This document shows positions 10,422 through 21,238 of a stretch of DNA of 64,000 nt, piece by piece. The notes under the pieces are model-generated. The model had not been told where the DNA came from. It saw nothing but the letters and a program-made list of their open reading frames with translations, and did not search any database. Source of the DNA: Gammaproteobacteria bacterium (GTDB lineage Bacteria > Pseudomonadota > Gammaproteobacteria > Steroidobacterales > Woeseiaceae); NCBI GenBank assembly GCA_009937615.1, contig JAACFB010000008.1, positions 1 to 64,000 of the forward strand, written 5' to 3'. The position numbers and the translations under genes were made by a program. Position 1 is the first letter of the stretch. Each line of letters starts with the position of its first letter.

Positions 10422-11720
10422 GTGTCAGTGATGAGTTTTGCTCAGGGCATTCGGCAGAACCTTGGCCAGTTTGCTCAGCAGCTGCTGCAGGTTTTTTTCG
10501 TTGGTATGACGATCGGCGTGCAGCGTACGGTCGTGCCCGCCCTGGCCGAGTCCGAGTTCGGTGTTCCGGCAGGCTCTGCGACGCTGCTCATGGCCTTCGT
10601 CGTGAGCTTCGGCTTCGTGAAGGGCGCCATGAACTTCGTGTCCGGACGCCTCTCCGAACGCGCCGGCCGCCGCCGGGTCCTGATCTGGGGATGGCTGGTG
10701 GCCTTGCCGATTCCGTTCATCTTTCTCCTGGCACCGTCCTGGAGCTGGGTGGTGGCAGGCAACATCCTGCTCGGCATGAACCAGGGATTCGCCTGGTCGA
10801 TGACCGTGACGTCCAAACTGGACATCGTCCGCCCCGAGCAGCGCGGTCTCGCGACGGGCTTCAACGAGTTTGCGGGTTACGGCGGCGTCGCGCTGGCCGG
10901 GCTGCTGACCGGCTATCTCGCGACGGAATTCGACCCGCGCTGGAGCCTGTTCGTGTTCGGCCTGGCCGTCATCGTGCTGGCGCTCCTCTCCGCGTTGCTT
11001 TTTTCGAGGGAGACGCTGCCCTGGGCGCGAGCCGAGTCCGCGGCCCACAAGGCGGGCACGCAGGCCGGTCCGAGGCCGCGATTTCCGTCGAACGTGTCCG
11101 GGCATCCGACGACAGCCGAAATTTTCGCGCTGGTCTCGTTCAAACACCGGACGTTTGCCGCGCTATCGCAGGCCGGGTGCGTCGAAAAATTTGTTGACGC
11201 GCTCGTCTGGGTATTCTTTCCGGCCTACCTGTATGCGAAAGGCCTGTCGCTGGTCGATATCGGCTGGGTCGTCGGTAGCTATGGCTTCGTCTGGGGCGGC
11301 AGCCAGCTGTGGACCGGCCCGCTGTCGGATGCAGTGGGCCGGAAATGGCCTATCGTGATCGGCATGTGGACTTGTGCACTCGGCGTTGTGGCCACGCTGA
11401 TGGTCGAAGGCATCGTCGGCTGGTCATTCACGGCTGCATTGACAGGCGTCGGCATGGCACTGCTGTATCCGACACTCATAGCCGCGGTCGGTGACATCTC
11501 GCATCCCGACTGGCGGGGTTCGAGCCTCGGTGTGTATCGCTTCTGGCGCGACCTCGGTTACGGTATCGGGGCGTTATTGCTGGGCATGATCGCCGATACC
11601 TTCGGTGGCCTCGAAGCCGGATTCTGGTTTACGGCGGCAGCAATGGCGCTTTCCGGTATGTGGGTCGCCCTTTTCATGGACGAGACACTGGCGCGACTGA
11701 ATCCTGCGGAGCCCGACTAA
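10422..11720 (+). CDS. MFS transporter
   Basis: 12-TM-like hydrophobic pattern; SGRLSERAGRRRVLIWGW and WTGPLSDAVGRKWPIVIGMW MFS loop motifs; start GTG 10422 or ATG 10431. Confidence 0.9.
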   Translation: MSVMSFAQGIRQNLGQFAQQLLQVFFVGMTIGVQRTVVPALAESEFGVPAGSATLLMAFVVSFGFVKGAMNFVSGRLSERAGRRRVLIWGWLVALPIPFIFLLAPSWSWVVAGNILLGMNQGFAWSMTVTSKLDIVRPEQRGLATGFNEFAGYGGVALAGLLTGYLATEFDPRWSLFVFGLAVIVLALLSALLFSRETLPWARAESAAHKAGTQAGPRPRFPSNVSGHPTTAEIFALVSFKHRTFAALSQAGCVEKFVDALVWVFFPAYLYAKGLSLVDIGWVVGSYGFVWGGSQLWTGPLSDAVGRKWPIVIGMWTCALGVVATLMVEGIVGWSFTAALTGVGMALLYPTLIAAVGDISHPDWRGSSLGVYRFWRDLGYGIGALLLGMIADTFGGLEAGFWFTAAAMALSGMWVALFMDETLARLNPAEPD

Positions 11721-11832
11721 CGCGGCGAATCGACGTTTGTGCGACACGACGGCTGGCTCAACTGTTCGCTGCCCGGTCGGGTACGCACGCGAAGCCGGCT
11801 GATTGCCGGTATCCACGGATTCTCGCGAGTCC

Positions 11833-12732
11833 CTAGTACTCAGCCTTCGGGTCGAAGGCGTCCTGCAGGCCGTCGCCGAGAAAGTTGAAAGAGATCACGG
11901 TAACGAAGATGAGCAGGCCCGGGTATACCGCCAGCATGGGCGCTTCCCAGATCAGCTGCTGCGCATTGGTCAGCATGTTGCCCCAGCTAGCCATCGGCGG
12001 CTGGATACCGAGGCCGAAAAACGAGAGCACGGACTCGAGCAGGATAACCCCGCCGATCGATAACGTGACGGCAACAATGATGGGTGACAGCAGGTTCGGC
12101 AGGATATGCCGGAACATGATGTGCACGTGCGTCGCGCCGACACCCTCTGCCGCCATTACGAATTCTCTTTCCTTGATGCTCAGGGTCGCTCCGCGCACCA
12201 GCCTCGCGACCGTCGTCCAGCCGGTGATCGCAACGATCAGCACGATGCGATAGAAACTCACGTCTTCAGACTCGACGATGGCCTGCGGCAAGCCGATTTT
12301 GTTCAGGTCGATGGCTGCGAGGACGATCAGCAACGGCAGCAGTGGCAGCGCAATTACGCTATCGGTCAGGCGCATGAGTACCGCGTCGAGCCGACCGCCG
12401 AAGTAACCGGCAAACAGGCCGATGACGGTGCCGATCGTAGCCGCGAAGCAGGCAGCGGTCAGCCCGGTAAACAGCGAGACGCGCCCCCCGTAGAGCAGTC
12501 TCAACAGGACGTCGCGCCCGAGTTCGTCCGTACCGAGCGGATGCGCCAGGGATGGCCCTACCATGCGGCTGTAGAGATCAACGTCGTTGGCGCCGACACC
12601 CAGCCAGATCTCGAAGAGCGGCGCGATAATGACCAGCAGGACCATCGTGACCAAGACACAGGCACTGAAGATTGCGAGTTTATGGCGGCGGAAGCGGCGT
12701 ATCGCCAGGAACAGGGGAGAGTTGTTGTTCAT
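11833..12732 (-). CDS. peptide/nickel ABC transporter permease (OppC/DppC type)
   Basis: HPLGTDELGRDVLLRLLYGGRVSLFTGL; EGVGATHVHIMFRHILPNLLSPIIV EAA-loop motif. Confidence 0.93.
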   Translation of the reverse strand: MNNNSPLFLAIRRFRRHKLAIFSACVLVTMVLLVIIAPLFEIWLGVGANDVDLYSRMVGPSLAHPLGTDELGRDVLLRLLYGGRVSLFTGLTAACFAATIGTVIGLFAGYFGGRLDAVLMRLTDSVIALPLLPLLIVLAAIDLNKIGLPQAIVESEDVSFYRIVLIVAITGWTTVARLVRGATLSIKEREFVMAAEGVGATHVHIMFRHILPNLLSPIIVAVTLSIGGVILLESVLSFFGLGIQPPMASWGNMLTNAQQLIWEAPMLAVYPGLLIFVTVISFNFLGDGLQDAFDPKAEY

Positions 12733-13691
12733 GTTTTCTCTCCGCCGATAACGATTCGCGGATCGAGAAATGCATAGCAGATATCGGCCAGCAGGTTGCC
12801 GGTCAAAGTCAGTGCGGTGGCGAACAGCAGTGCGACCAGGGCGAGATTGAAATCGTTGCCCATAACCGAATCGAAGATGAGCTTGCCCATGCCGGGCCAG
12901 GAGTAGATGGTTTCGGTTACCAGAGCGCCCGAGAACAGGTAGCCGAAGTCGAGAGCCAGGATCGTGACAACAGGAATCATCGCGTTGCGCAGCGCATGCT
13001 TCCAGACGACCCTCGAACGGCTTGCGCCCTTGGCGCGCGCCGTGCGGATGTAGTCCTGCCGCAGTACTTCCAACATCGAGGAACGCGTGTAGCGCGAGTA
13101 ACTGCCGATACTCAGCGTCGCGATCGTCGCCACGGGCAGGACCATGTACTTGGCCTGCTCGAGCAGGCTGGCACCATCGGCGGCGATTCCGCCGGCTGGC
13201 AGCCAGCCGAGGAAAACGCCGAATACGATGATCAGCATCAGGGCGAGCCAGAACGAGGGGATGGAAATTCCGGCAAAGGCGAACAGGTTGACGCCATAAT
13301 CCAGCGCCGAGCGTGGTTTCGATGCGGCGAAAGTGCCGATGGGAATGGCGATACAGACGGCCAGGACAAACGCCGTGCCCATCAGGACCACTGAATTTTT
13401 CAACGCAGGAATCAGGACATCAAGAACGGGCTGGCCGAAGAGCCGAGAGTAGCCAAGGTCGCCGGACAGGGCAGTGGTCAGCCAGTTCCAGTAGCGCTCG
13501 TAGACGGGCAGATCGAGCCCGTAAAGCTCGCGCAGCGCCGCGGCATCGGCGGCGGTCATGTTGGGATTAGCGCTGATCATCAGGTCGATCGGGTCGCCGG
13601 GCATCAGCCCGATCAGGCTGTATATCACGAAGGACATGATCGTCAGTACGACCAGGGATTGCAGGCCGCGGATCAGCAGGAATCGTCTCAC
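12729..13691 (-). CDS. peptide/nickel ABC transporter permease (OppB/DppB type)
   Basis: PGDPIDLMISANPNMTAADAAALRELYGLDLPVYERYWNWL; RTARAKGASRSRVVWKHALRNAMIPVVT; GTG start at 13691 overlaps the TGA of the upstream ATPase gene. Confidence 0.92.
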   Translation of the reverse strand: MRRFLLIRGLQSLVVLTIMSFVIYSLIGLMPGDPIDLMISANPNMTAADAAALRELYGLDLPVYERYWNWLTTALSGDLGYSRLFGQPVLDVLIPALKNSVVLMGTAFVLAVCIAIPIGTFAASKPRSALDYGVNLFAFAGISIPSFWLALMLIIVFGVFLGWLPAGGIAADGASLLEQAKYMVLPVATIATLSIGSYSRYTRSSMLEVLRQDYIRTARAKGASRSRVVWKHALRNAMIPVVTILALDFGYLFSGALVTETIYSWPGMGKLIFDSVMGNDFNLALVALLFATALTLTGNLLADICYAFLDPRIVIGGEKT

Positions 13692-14701
13692 AGCGGACCT
13701 CCCGATTGCTGCTTTATGTCGTCCATGCGATGGCATGCCGCTTCGTGGCGTGCCGCGGAATTGACTGTCGTCAGCGCCGGAACGGTGTCCCGGCAGATGT
13801 CGACCGCGTGAGGGCAGCGTGGATGAAACGGACAGCCCGTCGGCGGATCGATGGGACTCGGTGGATCGCCCTGAAGGATTCTGCCGATTTTGCTTTTGTT
13901 AGGGACCACGGTCGGAACCGAGCGCAACAGCGAGTGCGTGTAAGGGTGCCGGGCGTCGTTGAACAGGCTGTCCCGCGCCGCAATTTCGACGATGCGCCCG
14001 AGGTACATGACGGCGACACGGTCTGAGAGATGATGCACGACGGCCAGGTCGTGACTGATGAAGAGGTACGTCAGGTTGAATTCCTCCCGTATATCCTTCA
14101 TCAGGTTCAGTATCTGGCTTTGCACCGAAACGTCGAGCGCCGATACGGGTTCATCGGCGACGATAAATGCCGGGTTCAGAACGAGTGCGCGCGCGATCGT
14201 GATCCGCTGGCGCTGGCCACCGCTGAACTCGTGTGGGTACTTGCTGAGGTCGGCAGCCGACAGTCCCACGGCCTCGAGCAGGTTGCCCGCTTTTTCCCGC
14301 CGGACCTGGGCGCTGTCCTTCGAGAAGATCTTCATCGGTTCCGTCAGAATGCTCTCGACCGTGTGCCGCGGATTCAGTGAAGACACGGGATCCTGGAAAA
14401 TCATTTGTACGTGCTGGCGCAGCGGTTTGACCTGTTTCGGCTTGAGCGTCGAAACATCGACACCGTGGATAATCATGCTCCCTTCACTGGGCAGGTAGAA
14501 AAGTGACAGCATGCGCCCTAGCGTGGTCTTGCCGCAGCCACTTTCGCCGACAAGCCCCAGCGTCTCTCCGGGAGCAATATCGAGCGTGACGTCCGAAACG
14601 GCTGCGACGGTCGTCTTTTTCCAGCCTTTCTCGGTCGCGACCTTGGTATTGAACCGTTTACTGAGGTTCTTTGTTGAGACGATGTAGCTTTGCTTATCCA
14701 T
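13688..14701 (-). CDS. oligopeptide/dipeptide ABC transporter ATP-binding protein (OppF/DppF type)
   Basis: GLVGESGCGKTTLGR Walker A, HEFSGGQRQRITIARAL signature, CPFHPRCPHAVDIC C-terminal Cys motif. Confidence 0.93.
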   Translation of the reverse strand: MDKQSYIVSTKNLSKRFNTKVATEKGWKKTTVAAVSDVTLDIAPGETLGLVGESGCGKTTLGRMLSLFYLPSEGSMIIHGVDVSTLKPKQVKPLRQHVQMIFQDPVSSLNPRHTVESILTEPMKIFSKDSAQVRREKAGNLLEAVGLSAADLSKYPHEFSGGQRQRITIARALVLNPAFIVADEPVSALDVSVQSQILNLMKDIREEFNLTYLFISHDLAVVHHLSDRVAVMYLGRIVEIAARDSLFNDARHPYTHSLLRSVPTVVPNKSKIGRILQGDPPSPIDPPTGCPFHPRCPHAVDICRDTVPALTTVNSAARHEAACHRMDDIKQQSGGPL

Positions 14702-15677
14702 TGGCTACCTCGTGGCAGGCGGCGAAATGGGTCTCGCTCAGTCGGGTGTCGTGCGGACGTTCGACTCCGCAAATATCCTGGCTGATGGAACACCGCGGTT
14801 TGAAACAACATCCGGGCGGCCGATTGGTTGGCGGCGGCACTCTCCCGGGAATCGCAGGCAGGCGATCGACGCTGACGTCGATGCGGGGCGTGGTCTGTAG
14901 CAGCGCCTGCGCGTAAGGATGCCTGGGCGTGAGCAATACATCCGAGGCGCTGCCGTGTTCGATGATCCGGCCGGCGTACATGACCGCGATTTCGTCCGCC
15001 ATCCGTGAAACCACGCCGAAGTCATGGGTTATGAACAGTATCGCCGTGTCGAACTTTTCCTGCAGATCGTGCATCAGGTCGAGGATCTGCGCCTGGATAG
15101 TGACATCGAGTGCCGTCGTCGGCTCGTCGGCAATCAGGATGTCGGGCTCGCATGCCAGCGCCATGGCGATCATTACGCGCTGGCGCATGCCGCCCGACAG
15201 CTGGTGGGGATAATTGTTGGCCCGCGACTCGGGATCGGGAATGCCGACCGATTCGAGCATCTCGATGGCTCTTTTGTGCGCGTGGGCCTTGTTCATGCCC
15301 TTGTGCAGCAAAAGTGCCTCGCCGATTTGCCTGCCGATGGTGAACACGGGATTGAGCGCGCTCATCGGTTCCTGAAAGATCATGGAGATATCGCTGCCGC
15401 GCACTTTCTGCATGGCCTCGTCGGTCAGGCCGGTCAGTTCCCGTCCGTGCAGTTTGATCGAGCCGGACAGGATTTTGCCGAAGGGCGGCAGCAACTGGAG
15501 AACGGCCAGCGCCGTCAGCGATTTGCCACAGCCGCTTTCGCCCGCAAGGGACAGGGTCTTGCCCTTGTCGAGGGTGAAGCTGACATCCTCAACCACTCTC
15601 ACTAGGCCGTCATCGGTATCGAAGCCGATGCTGAGATCGTCGACCTGCAGCGCTGGAGTTCCAGCATCCGACATCAC
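14694..15677 (-). CDS. oligopeptide/dipeptide ABC transporter ATP-binding protein (OppD/DppD type)
   Basis: [20 protein letters not shown] Walker [18 protein letters not shown] signature, [14 protein letters not shown]. Confidence 0.93.
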   Translation of the reverse strand: MMSDAGTPALQVDDLSIGFDTDDGLVRVVEDVSFTLDKGKTLSLAGESGCGKSLTALAVLQLLPPFGKILSGSIKLHGRELTGLTDEAMQKVRGSDISMIFQEPMSALNPVFTIGRQIGEALLLHKGMNKAHAHKRAIEMLESVGIPDPESRANNYPHQLSGGMRQRVMIAMALACEPDILIADEPTTALDVTIQAQILDLMHDLQEKFDTAILFITHDFGVVSRMADEIAVMYAGRIIEHGSASDVLLTPRHPYAQALLQTTPRIDVSVDRLPAIPGRVPPPTNRPPGCCFKPRCSISQDICGVERPHDTRLSETHFAACHEVANG

Positions 15678-17404
15678 TCACGTCTCCATTCTTCAATCCA
15701 GTTCGTGCTGACGTTGAGATGCCCTGTCGGGCGGGCCCCTTTCAGCCAGTGCGGGAAAATATACGAATTCGGCCGCCAGAAAAGGGGCAGCACGGGCAGT
15801 TCCTCTGAATAGATCTGCTGGATTGTTTCCCAGTGCGGCCGGCGCTCTTCGATCGTCAGGCCCTCCTCAACGGCTTCGATCGCCGCATCCAGCTCCGGCA
15901 TGCTGATCGTCGAATAATTCTGCCCGGCGTAGTTGTTTTCCGCTGTCGGAATTTCCGTCGAGTGCAGGGTCGATCGGGGGACATTCTCGGGCGCCGACAC
16001 CCAGGCAAATAGCGCAAGCCCGGTAAAGCGCCGTTCGCGCGTCGTCTGGCCAAAAAAGACCCGTGGTGACTCATTGCGGATGCGCAGGTCGATGCCAATC
16101 TCCTTGAGCTGCCCCTGAATGATCTGCTCGAGCAGTTCGCGGGTCTTGTTGCCGGCAGTGCTCATGATCTCGATTCTGAGCGGCTCGCCTGCCGCATTAT
16201 GGCGCACGCCCTGACGGATGTCAGTCCAACCCGCCTCCTCGAGCAGGGCGGCTGCTTTTTCCTTGTCGTATTCGTATTTCGTAATGTTATCCGAAGCGAC
16301 CCGGTCCATCGGACTGACACTGGTGTCTGCAACCGGCTGCTTGCCGCTGAAGATGCGCTGGTTCATCTGCTCGCGATCCATCCCGTGGAGCAGTGCCTTG
16401 CGAACCCGCTTGTCGGCAAGTATCGGGTTTTGCAGGTTGACGTCGATATGCTCGTACTGCAGCCCGGGGTTATAAATAATGTTGAATTTCTCGCCGTGCC
16501 GGCTCTCGAACGAGAGGGCCTGATCAAGCTGAAGCCCGAGTTCGCCGGCGATCATATCGATAGTGCCCGACAGCAGGTTGGCCTCCATCGCGGACGTGTT
16601 TTGTATGGCCTTCGTCGTGACGCGATCAAAGAAGGGTTCCTTTCCGTACCAGTAAGGATTCCGCGTCATCACGAGGAAAGAGCCTTGCTGGGCTTCGCTG
16701 ATCAGGTAGGGGCCGAACCAGAGACCCGGATTGGTCACGCTGGCGTTGTACTGGGTGCGGTGACGGTATTCGTAGGGATCCGCTTCGAAGAGTTCCCGCT
16801 CGATATGCGCAGGCAGCGGGTAGAGATCGCCGAGCGCGTTATAGTCGAACGTGACCCGGTCGATATGAATCCTGAATCGCTTCTCGTCGAGTATGTCGAG
16901 CTTGTAGGTCCGGCGGTACATATCGGTATTATTTGCGCCGGTAGACGTATTGCGGCCGACGTCATACGCCAGCAAGATATCCTCGGTCGTCAACGGCGTG
17001 CCGTCGCCCCAGGTGGCCTGCGGGTGCAGCTCATAGGTGACTGCAATCCCCGGACTGCCGTCCGGTGTTTCCTCGAGTACCGCGAGCCCGTTGTCGAGGG
17101 TGGGCAGCGTCACGCAGAGTGAGCATTCGAGTGCCCAATCGTGGTTATAGATCGTAATTGCACGCGCGAGCATGGCGCGCACATAGGACTTGGCAACCAT
17201 GGTTTCGATGTTAGGGTGCATGGTCGACGGATATTGGGTGAAGCCTATGTTGAGCACTTTGAGGTTCGCGCCAGCACCGGCACCGTTTCCGGCCCCGGCC
17301 CGCGCTGCGTTATCGCCGCCACCGCAGGCCGTAAGAGCCAGGGCAAGCAGAAGCACCGGGGTCGTTCGGAAGACTTTCGCAGACCGCGCGGCAGAAATGA
17401 TCAT
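15674..17404 (-). CDS. peptide ABC transporter substrate-binding lipoprotein (SBP family 5)
   Basis: lipobox LALTACGGGDN; ATWGDGTPLTTEDILLAYD; FSGKQPVADTSVSPMDRVA; start at MIISAARSAKV. Confidence 0.9.
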   Translation of the reverse strand: MIISAARSAKVFRTTPVLLLALALTACGGGDNAARAGAGNGAGAGANLKVLNIGFTQYPSTMHPNIETMVAKSYVRAMLARAITIYNHDWALECSLCVTLPTLDNGLAVLEETPDGSPGIAVTYELHPQATWGDGTPLTTEDILLAYDVGRNTSTGANNTDMYRRTYKLDILDEKRFRIHIDRVTFDYNALGDLYPLPAHIERELFEADPYEYRHRTQYNASVTNPGLWFGPYLISEAQQGSFLVMTRNPYWYGKEPFFDRVTTKAIQNTSAMEANLLSGTIDMIAGELGLQLDQALSFESRHGEKFNIIYNPGLQYEHIDVNLQNPILADKRVRKALLHGMDREQMNQRIFSGKQPVADTSVSPMDRVASDNITKYEYDKEKAAALLEEAGWTDIRQGVRHNAAGEPLRIEIMSTAGNKTRELLEQIIQGQLKEIGIDLRIRNESPRVFFGQTTRERRFTGLALFAWVSAPENVPRSTLHSTEIPTAENNYAGQNYSTISMPELDAAIEAVEEGLTIEERRPHWETIQQIYSEELPVLPLFWRPNSYIFPHWLKGARPTGHLNVSTNWIEEWRRE

Positions 17405-17505
17405 AAAGTGTCTCCGGCATGGCCATGTGCATTGACAAAAACTGATAGATCGCATGGCGCTGCTGTAGTAGGTTGCTGCGTTCACATGACTCAAGTAAAC
17501 CACGT

Positions 17506-18933
17506 ATGACGACCCACTTAAAAGACCTGCTCGACCAGCTCTCGGGCGACGCCGACTGGGTGGGCTTGCGAGAACACGCCGAGATTACCTGTTTGCGCAC
17601 GGCGAGAAACGGCAATGCATACAGCAACAGCACGGACCGGGACAAGGGCATCATGGTCGAGGTGCTGGTTGACGGCCAGTTTGCTTATGCGGGAACGACC
17701 GACATTACCCGGGCCGGGGTGCAGCGCTGCTATGATCGGGCTGCGGGCCTCGCTGCTCTCGCTAACCGCTACAACCTGCACAAATTCGACGATACGGCGC
17801 GGCCTGCCGGGTCGGGAGGCTACAGGAGTGCGGTGGCGCGCCCGCTGGACGAGATTACGCCGGCAGAGGTGCAGGAGTCGCTCATCGACATTACCTCGCG
17901 GCTCAAGATCAGCGACAAGATCATCGAGACCCAGGCGTCTGCGCTGATAACGCGGCTGCAGGTCAATTTCGTCAGCTCCAACGGCGCGGACTGGAGCCAG
18001 GAGTTTTCGATCATCACACGGGATTTCGCCGCGACGGCTCAGGGTAACGGGGATTTCCAGCGAAGGAGCCTCGGCATGGAGGGCCGTCAGTGGGGCGCCG
18101 AGGCGCTCGACGTCTCGGTGATGGCCGACGATATCGCCCGCGTGGCGGAGCAGGCTTTGGAACTGCTGGATGCCGAGGAGTGCCCGACCGGCCAGTTCGA
18201 CACGCTGCTCATGCCCGATCAGCTTTATCTACAGGTGCATGAGTCGGTCGGTCACCCGCTGGAACTCGATCGTATTCTCGGTGACGAGAGGAACTACGCG
18301 GGATGGAGTTTCGTGTCACCCGAAGATTTCGGTTCACTGCAGTACGGTTCGCCGCTGCTCAACATCAGTTTCGACCCCGGGCTGGCCGGTGAGATGGCCA
18401 CCTACCGGTTTGACGACACGGGCGTGGCGGCCGAAAAACACTTCCTGATCAGGAATGGCCTGCTGGTCAGGGGCATCGGCGGGATCGAATCACAGCAACG
18501 CAGCGCATTACCCGGCGTATCGAGTTCGAGGGCCTGCTCATGGAATCGACCGCCCATCGACCGCATGGGCAACATCAACATCGAGCCCGGCGACTCGAGC
18601 TACGAAGACATGCTGGCCGCGATGGATCGCGGCATCATCATGCATACCAATCGATCCTGGTCCATCGATGACTACCGCAACAAGTTTCAGTTTGGCTGTG
18701 AATATGCCCAGCAGGTAGAAAACGGCAGGATTACAAAGACCCTGAAAAACCCAAACTACCGCGGTATCACGACGCCGTTCTGGAACAAGCTTGCCATGGT
18801 CGGCGACCTCGCCAGCCGCGAGATCTGGGGCTCGCCATACTGCGGTAAGGGCGAACCCAATCAGGCGATCCGGGTCGGTCACGCCGTGCCTGCCTGCCTG
18901 TTCAGAAACCTCGACGTGTTCGGAGGCGCCTGA
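17506..18933 (+). CDS. tldD: TldD/PmbA family metalloprotease, catalytic-type subunit
   Basis: HExxxH motif in LYLQVHESVGHPLELDRILGDERNYAG; SSRACSWNRPPIDRMGNINIEPGDSSYEDM; start at MTTHLKDLL. Confidence 0.88.
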   Translation: MTTHLKDLLDQLSGDADWVGLREHAEITCLRTARNGNAYSNSTDRDKGIMVEVLVDGQFAYAGTTDITRAGVQRCYDRAAGLAALANRYNLHKFDDTARPAGSGGYRSAVARPLDEITPAEVQESLIDITSRLKISDKIIETQASALITRLQVNFVSSNGADWSQEFSIITRDFAATAQGNGDFQRRSLGMEGRQWGAEALDVSVMADDIARVAEQALELLDAEECPTGQFDTLLMPDQLYLQVHESVGHPLELDRILGDERNYAGWSFVSPEDFGSLQYGSPLLNISFDPGLAGEMATYRFDDTGVAAEKHFLIRNGLLVRGIGGIESQQRSALPGVSSSRACSWNRPPIDRMGNINIEPGDSSYEDMLAAMDRGIIMHTNRSWSIDDYRNKFQFGCEYAQQVENGRITKTLKNPNYRGITTPFWNKLAMVGDLASREIWGSPYCGKGEPNQAIRVGHAVPACLFRNLDVFGGA

Positions 18934-18934
18934 A

Positions 18935-20281
18935 ATGAGCAGCGCTATGGAAACGCTTTTCCAGCGGACATGCGACGTTCTGTTTGCCGACCTCGCGGAG
19001 TCCGAGGATCTGAACATCAATTTCGAGGCCGAGGAAAGCCTGTTTATTCGTTTCAACAAGTCGAAGGTGCGGCAGATTGTCGATGTGACTCAAATCAAGG
19101 TCTCGCTGTTTTTGCAGATTGGCAAAAAAAATGCCGAGCACTCGCTGCAGATACCCGCCACTTTGTTCGAGACCGGAGAGGGCCACGAATTCCTGAATGC
19201 CAGCCTCAATGACCTTCGCGACGAAGTTCGGCAGTTGCCGGACGATCCGTTCGCGCTCAGCATGCGCAACAACGGGCAATCTCGTGAGGACATGAGCGGG
19301 GACGCCTTGCCGGGCGCGAACGAATTTTGCGAGCAGCTGCTCGGACCCGTGGCTGGCGTGGACCTGGCCGGACTGCTGGTTAGCGGCACCAACTATGTCG
19401 GCAACCGAAACTCCAAGGGGCAGGCGCACTGGTTTGTGACGCGCTCCTTCTATTTCGATTATTCGGTTTACAGTGCCAAGGAAAAGGCCGTGAAGGGCCT
19501 GTATGCCGACACCCGGTTCGACCCCGGCATCTACGCGGGCAAGATTGCCGCGAGCCTCGATTATCTCGACCAGATGGAGAAGCCCAACAAGGTAGTGGCT
19601 CCCGGTCGATACCGCTGCTATTTTTCGCCCGAAGCCATCGGGGAGATCGTCGAGCTGATGGGTTGGAACGGCTTCAGTCGCGGCGCGCTGTCCCGGGGCA
19701 ACAGCCCCATGCCCGATCTCGATAGCGGGAATAAGAGCCTGTCGCCGCTGCTGTCGATGGCCGAGGATTTCAGCCTGGGACTTGTTCCGTCGTTCAACGC
19801 GCTGGGAGAACCCGCGCCGGAGCGGCTGAGCCTGATCAGCCGGGGCAAACTGGTTAACCTGCTGACCTCGTCGAGGACAGCCGAGGAGTACCGGCTCGAA
19901 TCGAACCAGGCCAATGACTCCGAGGCGCCGCGCTCGCTGTCGATCGAGCCGGGTGAACTGGCCGAACGCGATATCCTGAAGGCTCTCGATACCGGGCTTT
20001 ACATATCCAATTTGCACTACCTGAACTGGAGTGACGCGACGAAAGGCCGGATCACCGGCATGACCCGGTTTGCCTGCTTCTGGGTCGAGAACGGTGAAAT
20101 CGTGTCGCCGATTCAGGACCTGCGGTTCGACGAGACTTTCTACAATTTCTGGGGCGATAACCTCGAAGCGTTGACCGAGGTCGCGGAGATACAGCCGACG
20201 GTTCTGAGCTACGACCAGCGCGCGCTGGGCGGCGCCAAAGTGCCCGGAATGCTGATTAATAACTTCAACTTCTGTTTGTAG
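18935..20281 (+). CDS. TldD/PmbA family protein, partner subunit without HExxxH (TldE/PmbA-like)
   Basis: GTNYVGNRNSKGQAHWFVTRSFYFDYSVY; FARCFWVENGEIVSPIQDLRFDETFYNFWGDNLEAL-like C-terminus; directly downstream of tldD. Confidence 0.85.
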   Translation: MSSAMETLFQRTCDVLFADLAESEDLNINFEAEESLFIRFNKSKVRQIVDVTQIKVSLFLQIGKKNAEHSLQIPATLFETGEGHEFLNASLNDLRDEVRQLPDDPFALSMRNNGQSREDMSGDALPGANEFCEQLLGPVAGVDLAGLLVSGTNYVGNRNSKGQAHWFVTRSFYFDYSVYSAKEKAVKGLYADTRFDPGIYAGKIAASLDYLDQMEKPNKVVAPGRYRCYFSPEAIGEIVELMGWNGFSRGALSRGNSPMPDLDSGNKSLSPLLSMAEDFSLGLVPSFNALGEPAPERLSLISRGKLVNLLTSSRTAEEYRLESNQANDSEAPRSLSIEPGELAERDILKALDTGLYISNLHYLNWSDATKGRITGMTRFACFWVENGEIVSPIQDLRFDETFYNFWGDNLEALTEVAEIQPTVLSYDQRALGGAKVPGMLINNFNFCL

Positions 20282-20416
20282 GCCGGAGGTGTCTTCTGGC
20301 AGCCGGCAGCGTGCTGCTCCCGCGGCATCCTGGCAGAGGATTTGTCTGTCCCGTGGCGGCGCTCTTGCCCGAACTGCCCCCGGGCCGGCGGCCCACGGAA
20401 GCGATGAAGGCGTGCG

Positions 20417-21238
20417 TCAGGACGCCTGACAGTGATAACAAACGAATAGGTTGCGGCTGCCAAGGATTCGGCGTTCGATCGGCGTACCGCATCGGTAGCA
20501 GGGCAGGCCGTCGCGTCCGAACGCGTGGAAGCGGTAGCCCTGGTAGGTCAGCCCTTGCGCCTTGAGGTCCCTGACCAGGCTCTGCGGCACCGTTATGCCT
20601 CGGGTGCGATAGGAACGGCGACTGATTTTCAGGGTTTCGCGGGCGACTCGATTCAGGGCCTCGGGATCGAGCATCGAAGGCTTATGCGCAGGATTCACCT
20701 TCGCCGCCCAGAGAATCTCGGACCGCAGGTAATTCCCGTTGCCGGCAAGGAACGACTGATCGAGGTACAGGCCGCCGAGCCCCCTGTTGCGAAATGGCGC
20801 CGAGTTCAATCGCTTCGACACCTGCTCGACCGTCAATGCCGGATCAAGGATGTCGGGCCCGAGTCGCGACAGAAACGGATGCGCGGCGAGCTGACGATCG
20901 GTGAGAACCTCTATTTCTGAAGCGCTGTAGAGAAGGGCGCTGTGCGTCGCCGTGTGCAGGGCCACGCGCAACTGCCGCCCGGTCTTCGGCAGCTTCGGCC
21001 GCCGCGTCGTAAACCAGCGGCCATAAAGCTGGTTATGGCTGTACAGCGTCAGCCCGTTACTGAAGCGGGTCAGCATCGCTTTGCCGCGAGTGTCGACCGC
21101 CGTGACCTGCTTGCCGCGCAGACGCTTTTCGAATCGCCGTAACGGCGCAAGCGTCAGCGCAACGTCTTCGATTGTCTTGCCTGCGAGAATCCTGCCGATG
21201 CGGTCGGCCGCAAGTCGGATTTCAGGTCCTTCGGGCAT
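20417..21238 (-). CDS. nei: Fpg/Nei family DNA glycosylase/AP lyase (endonuclease VIII type)
   Basis: [24 protein letters not shown]-terminus; [32 protein letters not shown] (H2TH); C-terminal zinc finger [25 protein letters not shown]. Confidence 0.93.
   Translation of the reverse strand: MPEGPEIRLAADRIGRILAGKTIEDVALTLAPLRRFEKRLRGKQVTAVDTRGKAMLTRFSNGLTLYSHNQLYGRWFTTRRPKLPKTGRQLRVALHTATHSALLYSASEIEVLTDRQLAAHPFLSRLGPDILDPALTVEQVSKRLNSAPFRNRGLGGLYLDQSFLAGNGNYLRSEILWAAKVNPAHKPSMLDPEALNRVARETLKISRRSYRTRGITVPQSLVRDLKAQGLTYQGYRFHAFGRDGLPCYRCGTPIERRILGSRNLFVCYHCQAS

Noticed and set aside
10388-11197. 269-aa plus-strand ORF overlapping the MFS gene in another frame
   Set aside because: Arg-rich alternative frame; the MFS frame has the expected transmembrane pattern and loop motifs.
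17422-17431. Short CATGGCCATG palindrome in the opp/tldD intergenic region
   Set aside because: Short and expected by chance at this scale; no supporting repeat or promoter context.
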